A DNA stretch of 21,280 bases, taken from Linderina pennispora. Taxonomy: Eukaryota; Kickxellomycota; Kickxellomycetes; Kickxellales; Kickxellaceae. This document shows positions 17,735-21,280 of the stretch, piece by piece. Numbering within the stretch: the first letter of the stretch is position 1; each line of letters opens with the position of its first letter. A program made the position numbers and the translations under genes. The stretch is taken from assembly GCF_002104995.1 (NCBI RefSeq), contig NW_024468429.1:1-21280 (forward strand). Reading direction: 5' to 3'. Under the pieces are notes generated by a model that did not search any database, was not told the DNA's origin, and was given only the letters and a program-made list of their open reading frames with translations.

Positions 17735-19775
17735 CTATTGGGGTGCTGACGACTCGTCGCGCATCTGCTGCTCAAACTCCTGCTGTAGCCTGCGTGCCAG
17801 CTCTTCGTCGCCAGAGGTATCAGGAATGGTGGTGTCAGGAACCGATGTCTGGCCCAGATCTGGTGGCGCTGTAATCTCATCGTCATCCTCTTCCTCCTTG
17901 AGTAGATCCTCCTCAACCTCATCTTCCTCCTCCTCATCCGACGACCCATCGGCCCACCGGTCCTTCCACCGCTCGACCTCATCAACTGCGTCGTCTCCGT
18001 CCTCCTGCGGCGCTGCTGCTGTCGGTGGTGGCACGACATGTGTCCGTTGCGACATGCTGTGCACAGGGCTCTCCAGCTCATCCAACACCTCTTCATTGGC
18101 GACAACATCGCGGGCCTCGTTGCCCATCGACATATCCAGCAGCTGCTCAATGGTCTTTGGTACAAATCCCTGGTTGCTCTCAAACACAATCTCAACGACC
18201 TCCGAGTCAATATTCGGGAACATGTCGCGCACCAGCGCCAGCGTCGCGGTCCATTCAGACGTGCCCATGATCAGCTCCTGCACATTGGCCGTGTCCTGCT
18301 GGCTATGCGAGTACTCGCGCTGGTGCCTCGGCTGACGTGAGGACTCGCCCGGGTACTGGGTGCTTGCGCTGCTATCGCGGCGGCTGGGCGATGTGGCGCC
18401 GGTCTCCGAGGCATTGGGCGTCGACAGCTCGGAGATGAGGCGGCCGACAAAGTTGTTCGTTTTCTCAAGGGTGGTCTTGGCAATGCCGCTGCCCTTGTCG
18501 ATCAACCACTGGGCGCGCTCGGCGCTGAGATCCGGCACGGGCCTGCGCTGGGCCTCCTGGCGCTTCTGCTGGGCGGTGCGCTCCTTGCCGCGCTTCTCGG
18601 TCTCGATCTCCCAGATGGTCATCTCGATGTTCTTGTCGAACTCGTCCTGTGTGATGGACAGGCAGGAGGCATCCATGCTTTCAATGAAGGCCACGGCGCC
18701 CTGCAGGTTTGTCACATAGTAGCCGGCCTCGGACTGCATTTTCTCGGCCGACCGGAACCGCATGATGTACTGGATGTTGGACACCAGCTTGGGCGGCGCT
18801 GCTGTAATCACGACGTAGATGAGCAGCGGCAGGAATTTGTCGGCGCCCACGTCGTTGCCCTTCATGTGCTTCAGCAGACCGTAGATCACCGTGCAGCAGT
18901 TTAGGACGCAGATGACCTTGTCGCGCGGCGACTTGAAGTTGTTCATCTTCAGCAGCTCGGTCTTTGCGAACTGCAGGAAGGCCGTGTTCTGCGGGCTCTT
19001 TGGTATGTCCAGGTGCTCCTCCTTGATCCACCGGAACAGGCTCACCTTCTCCCTCAGCACCCGGTCCTTGTCCGCGTCGTCCGAGGCCGTCGGCGAAAAG
19101 CACACCGGGTACAGCCGATTCATCACCAGCTTCTCCATGCCCTCCCTTGCATTCTCAAACTCGCGCTCGCCCGCATACATCCACACGCTGCACTCGCGCA
19201 TCTTGCCCGAGATGAAGTCCAGAAAGTCGTGGATAAACCTGACCTGCTCGCCAAGCGTCAGCGGCCGCCGCGCAAACTCTGTCAAAAAGTTCTTGACTGT
19301 GCGTGCCACCGGCTTGGCCTCGGGGTTGCGCAGCTGCTGCAAGAACGTGTTGTAGTTGAACCCGTCGGTCTCCGGTTGAAACTGCGCACGCAGCTCTGCC
19401 GTCTGCTCCGACGCGGCTGCCTCGGCCGCCTGCGTTGACTGCGAGGCGCTTATCTTCAGCGGGTCGAACTGGTTGATGATGTCTTGGATTGCATCGTGCA
19501 CTTTGGAGGTTGAGGAGACCCGCTGTACTACTGGCGGCGGAGGCAGCGCCTCTGCCAAGGTCTCGGCTGGTGTCGAATTCTCTGGCTCATTTGCAGATGG
19601 CGAAGCGTCGGGCACGGCAATTGGCTCTGTGGGCTGGTCGCCGGCTGGCTGTGCGGTCTCCTGGTTGTCATTTTAGCTCGGCGGTCTGACCGGTGTCGGC
19701 TTTCGGAGTCTCGACGGTGTTGGGCTTCGCCTCTGCCGTTGGCTCTTCGCCTGCAGCTGTATCAGGCTTAGTCAT
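17735..19775 (-). CDS. VPS9: VPS9-domain Rab5 guanine-nucleotide exchange factor with CUE domain
   Basis: Vps9/Rabex-5 proteins load GTP onto Rab5-family GTPases on endosomes. In numbering from 19615, a helical bundle occupies about 85-170 and the VPS9 core about 185-320. ADKFLPLLIYVVITAAPP (258-275) carries the conserved Asp259, Pro263 and Tyr267. A CUE ubiquitin-binding domain follows (about 455-495, with DMFP 464-467 and LL 492-493), then an acidic tail (EEEEDEVEEDLLKEEEDDDE, 561-580) and a final helix DEELARRLQQEF (603-614). No ATG is available at the 5' end of this frame. ATG 19773-19775 opens MTKPDTAAGEEPTAEAKPN in the other frame and reaches TGA at 19666-19668. Dropping one base in the A4 run (plus 19671-19674) joins the frames, giving about 679 residues. 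A 55-base intron with a poor GTCGAG donor is the alternative. Confidence 0.9.
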
Positions 19776-19989
19776 TATAATGGAAGCGAATTGGATTGCT
19801 CTAGAAGGCGCTGGCAGGAATGGAGTAAAAACGAGGCAAACGTGCAAGCAGCAGACAGAGCCTGGTGTCGTCAGTGGAAGGCGGCGGTCACGCTTACCAA
19901 TCTAGGCTGGCAGAAAATTATCCTCACTCACCTTTTTCTTCTCTCCACACGCAGTTTTCTCATATACCACAGATAGCATTTCAGCGAAA
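19776..19989. promoter_or_regulatory. Divergent promoter region of VPS9 and FES1
   Basis: The two start codons are 214 bases apart and point away from each other. There is no good TATA box. A long pyrimidine run (19930-19948) precedes the FES1 start. I could not identify a heat-shock element. Confidence 0.55.
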
Positions 19990-20858
19990 ATGGACGCACT
20001 ACTCAAGTGGGCGATTCTGAATGGAGCCACAATGAACGAGGACGCGCCGGACAACGGCACGCGGCCAGAGCCAAAGAAGATCGATCCCGAGATCCTCGAT
20101 GCGATCCTGGGCAAGCCGGCCGTCGGTGCAGATGACCGAGTGTGTGGACGCAGCCGAGGACACGACGCAGTCGGTCGACGACCGCGAGATCGCGCTGGAC
20201 AACCTCGAGATGCTCATTGAGAACATCGACAATGCCGCCAACCTGCAGCCCCTGGCGCTGTGGCCGCGGCTGGTCAAGCTGCTCGACGACCCCGAGCCGT
20301 CGGTGCGCACCGGCGTGCTGTGGGTGATGGGCACGGCCGTCCAGCACAACCCGAAGGCGCAAAAGTCGTTTGGCTCCAACAGCTGCCTGAAGGCGGTGCT
20401 GGAGGTGCTGCGGGAGGACACGGTGGGCGAGGTGCGCGCAAAGGCACTGTACTGCATGTCGTCGTATGTCCGGGCGAATGTGGCTGGGCTGACAGAGTTC
20501 ATCAGCCAGGGCGGGCTGCTGGTGCTGCTGCAGGCGATCGAGAGTGCGGCCACGGTGCTTGGCCAGAAGACGTTCTTCTTGCTGCGCGCGCTGATCGACG
20601 AGGCTCTGGATGAGGAGACGCCGCAGGAGCTGCGGCCTGGCAGCACGCTGGCCGACGCTATCGTCGAGCTCGGCTTTGTTTCCGGCCACAGCCAAGGCGA
20701 TCCAGCCGATGGTTGCGAGCGGCGAGTCGGGCGCGGTGGTCGAGCAGGCAGTCATGTTCTTGGCTGCTCTGACCGGGACCGCAAAGGGCAAGGGCGCAGT
20801 GAGCGGGAGCGCGGAGCTGAAGGAGCTGGCGCCGAAAATCAAGCAGACTTTTGGCTGA
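19990..20858 (+). CDS. FES1: FES1, nucleotide exchange factor of cytosolic Hsp70 (two frame breaks)
   Basis: Fes1/HspBP1 proteins release ADP from Hsp70 through an armadillo-repeat body. The start MDALLKWAILNGAT and PEPKKIDPEILDAILGKP match the family N-terminus. From 20126 the +1 frame continues VQMTECVDAAED, then ALDNLEMLIENIDNAANLQP, GVLWVMGTAVQHNPKAQKSF and ALYCMSSYVRANVAGLTEF. From 20682 the next frame continues PATAKAIQPMVASGESGAVV to the end LKELAPKIKQTFG and TGA 20856-20858. Two single extra bases, one at about 20125 (GTCGGTGCAG) and one in the T run 20679-20681, account for everything without loss of residues. The product would then be 288 residues, normal for Fes1. Introns cannot explain the breaks because no residues are missing. 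Sequencing error is more likely than loss of this conserved gene. Confidence 0.92.
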
Positions 20859-21022
20859 TTTTGACATTGCCGGGCTGGACACGCTGCTTTGAGGATCAGA
20901 TCAAACCAACGCGATGGCTGGCAAAATGCTCGCGTTCAAACAGAATGCGCGCAAGCAGACTTTGCGTTTTTTCAACTCCTCCAAAATACACATTTTACAC
21001 ATATTTTTCCTCTCACTTTGAA

Positions 21023-21280
21023 ATGCTGGCTGACAGTACCGCGCAGAGGGTGTTTAACCGCGTAGAGGGCGACGACAGGCACGCCGCCGGAGCACTCGGG
21101 CGCGTTCCGGATCGGCCATCGCTCGTACATACAGCAGTTTGCCAAGTTCTACTCCGTGCGCCTCGACGCGCTCAAGCCGCTGGTGCTGGCCAGCGCGCAA
21201 AAGAAATGGTCGTCGCGGGCCTCGTGCACAGCCAAAGTCCTGAACGTCGAAAGGTCACAGCTGACATATATTGCTGGCAC
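21023..21280 (+). CDS. POLD2: DNA polymerase delta subunit 2 (Pol31/POLD2), 5' part only, frame-broken
   Basis: ATG 21023 opens MLADSTAQRVFNRVEGDD. The +1 frame from about 21081 gives TPPEHSGAFRIGHRSYIQQF, then AKFYSVRLDALKPLVLASAQ, KKW and CTAKVLNVERSQLTYIAGT at the window end. The QFAKFY-RL-LKP-L---A-KKW pattern and the V-LNV-----TYIAGT strand are characteristic of the N-terminus and OB-fold start of this subunit, which bridges the catalytic and other subunits of polymerase delta. The frame changes between 21063 (a TAG in the second frame) and about 21090, consistent with one extra base. The rest of the gene lies outside the window. Confidence 0.88.
   Translation, partial: MLADSTAQRVFNRVEGDDRHAAGALGRVPDRPSLVHTAVCQVLLRAPRRAQAAGAGQRAKEMVVAGLVHSQSPERRKVTADIYCWH

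Noticed and set aside
17016-18335. A 439-codon Ser-rich plus-strand frame
   Set aside because: It is antisense to the Glu/Asp-rich part of VPS9 and the start of the thioesterase. Its Ser runs are the complement of acidic codons.
19666-19720. A 55-base intron (GTCGAG...ACCAG) explaining the VPS9 frame break
   Set aside because: The phase fits, but the donor is poor. A one-base insertion in the A run is simpler and matches neighbouring genes.

Overview
The window looks like nuclear DNA of a fungus. It carries FES1, a VPS9-type Rab5 exchange factor, the second subunit of DNA polymerase delta, a TES1/ACOT8-like thioesterase ending in the peroxisomal SKL signal, and an ACSS3-like acyl-CoA synthetase with a mitochondrial-type leader. 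Nearly intronless genes, many TATA boxes 75-127 bases before start codons and a secreted SH3b-GH24 lysozyme would fit an early-diverging lineage such as Kickxellomycotina. That placement is inference, not demonstrated.

The left half (about 1-10,900) is accessory, repeat-rich DNA. It begins with the 3' end of a Ser/Asp-rich protein. Next comes a Fanzor (eukaryotic TnpB-like RNA-guided nuclease) on the minus strand, 1371-3630. Its RuvC-I, GNWS, DEFRTS and zinc-ribbon motifs are in one frame, and its NRDLAAVLNF RuvC-III motif is in the +1 frame. Then follow an HMG-box pseudogene with an internal TAG, a remnant of a non-LTR retrotransposon C-terminus, the intact lysozyme gene, a truncated signal-peptide gene, and about 2.5 kb of decayed coding-like DNA. 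A dispersed repeat (4264-4435 and 9822-10003) covers what looks like the promoter and 5' leader of the HMG gene.

The right half (10,900-21,280) is gene-dense. In order it holds a prion-like YGQPQ-repeat protein with 32-residue glycine-zipper repeats (+), the acyl-CoA synthetase (-, tail to tail with it), a small-heat-shock-like protein with a Lys/Glu block and a Cys/His-rich block (-), the thioesterase (-), VPS9 (-), FES1 (+, divergent from VPS9) and the start of the polymerase delta subunit gene (+, cut by the window end). The acyl-CoA synthetase and thioesterase both act on acyl-CoA, but nothing else links the neighbours into one pathway.

One pattern cuts across genes. Every frame break I can place (first gene, Fanzor, VPS9 N-terminus, FES1 twice, polymerase delta subunit) goes the same way, as if one extra base were present. 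Because essential genes are affected, insertion-type sequencing error is the simplest explanation. The Fanzor break has a second possible explanation, a 25-base GTAAGC...ACAG segment whose removal restores both the frame and the fourth zinc cysteine.
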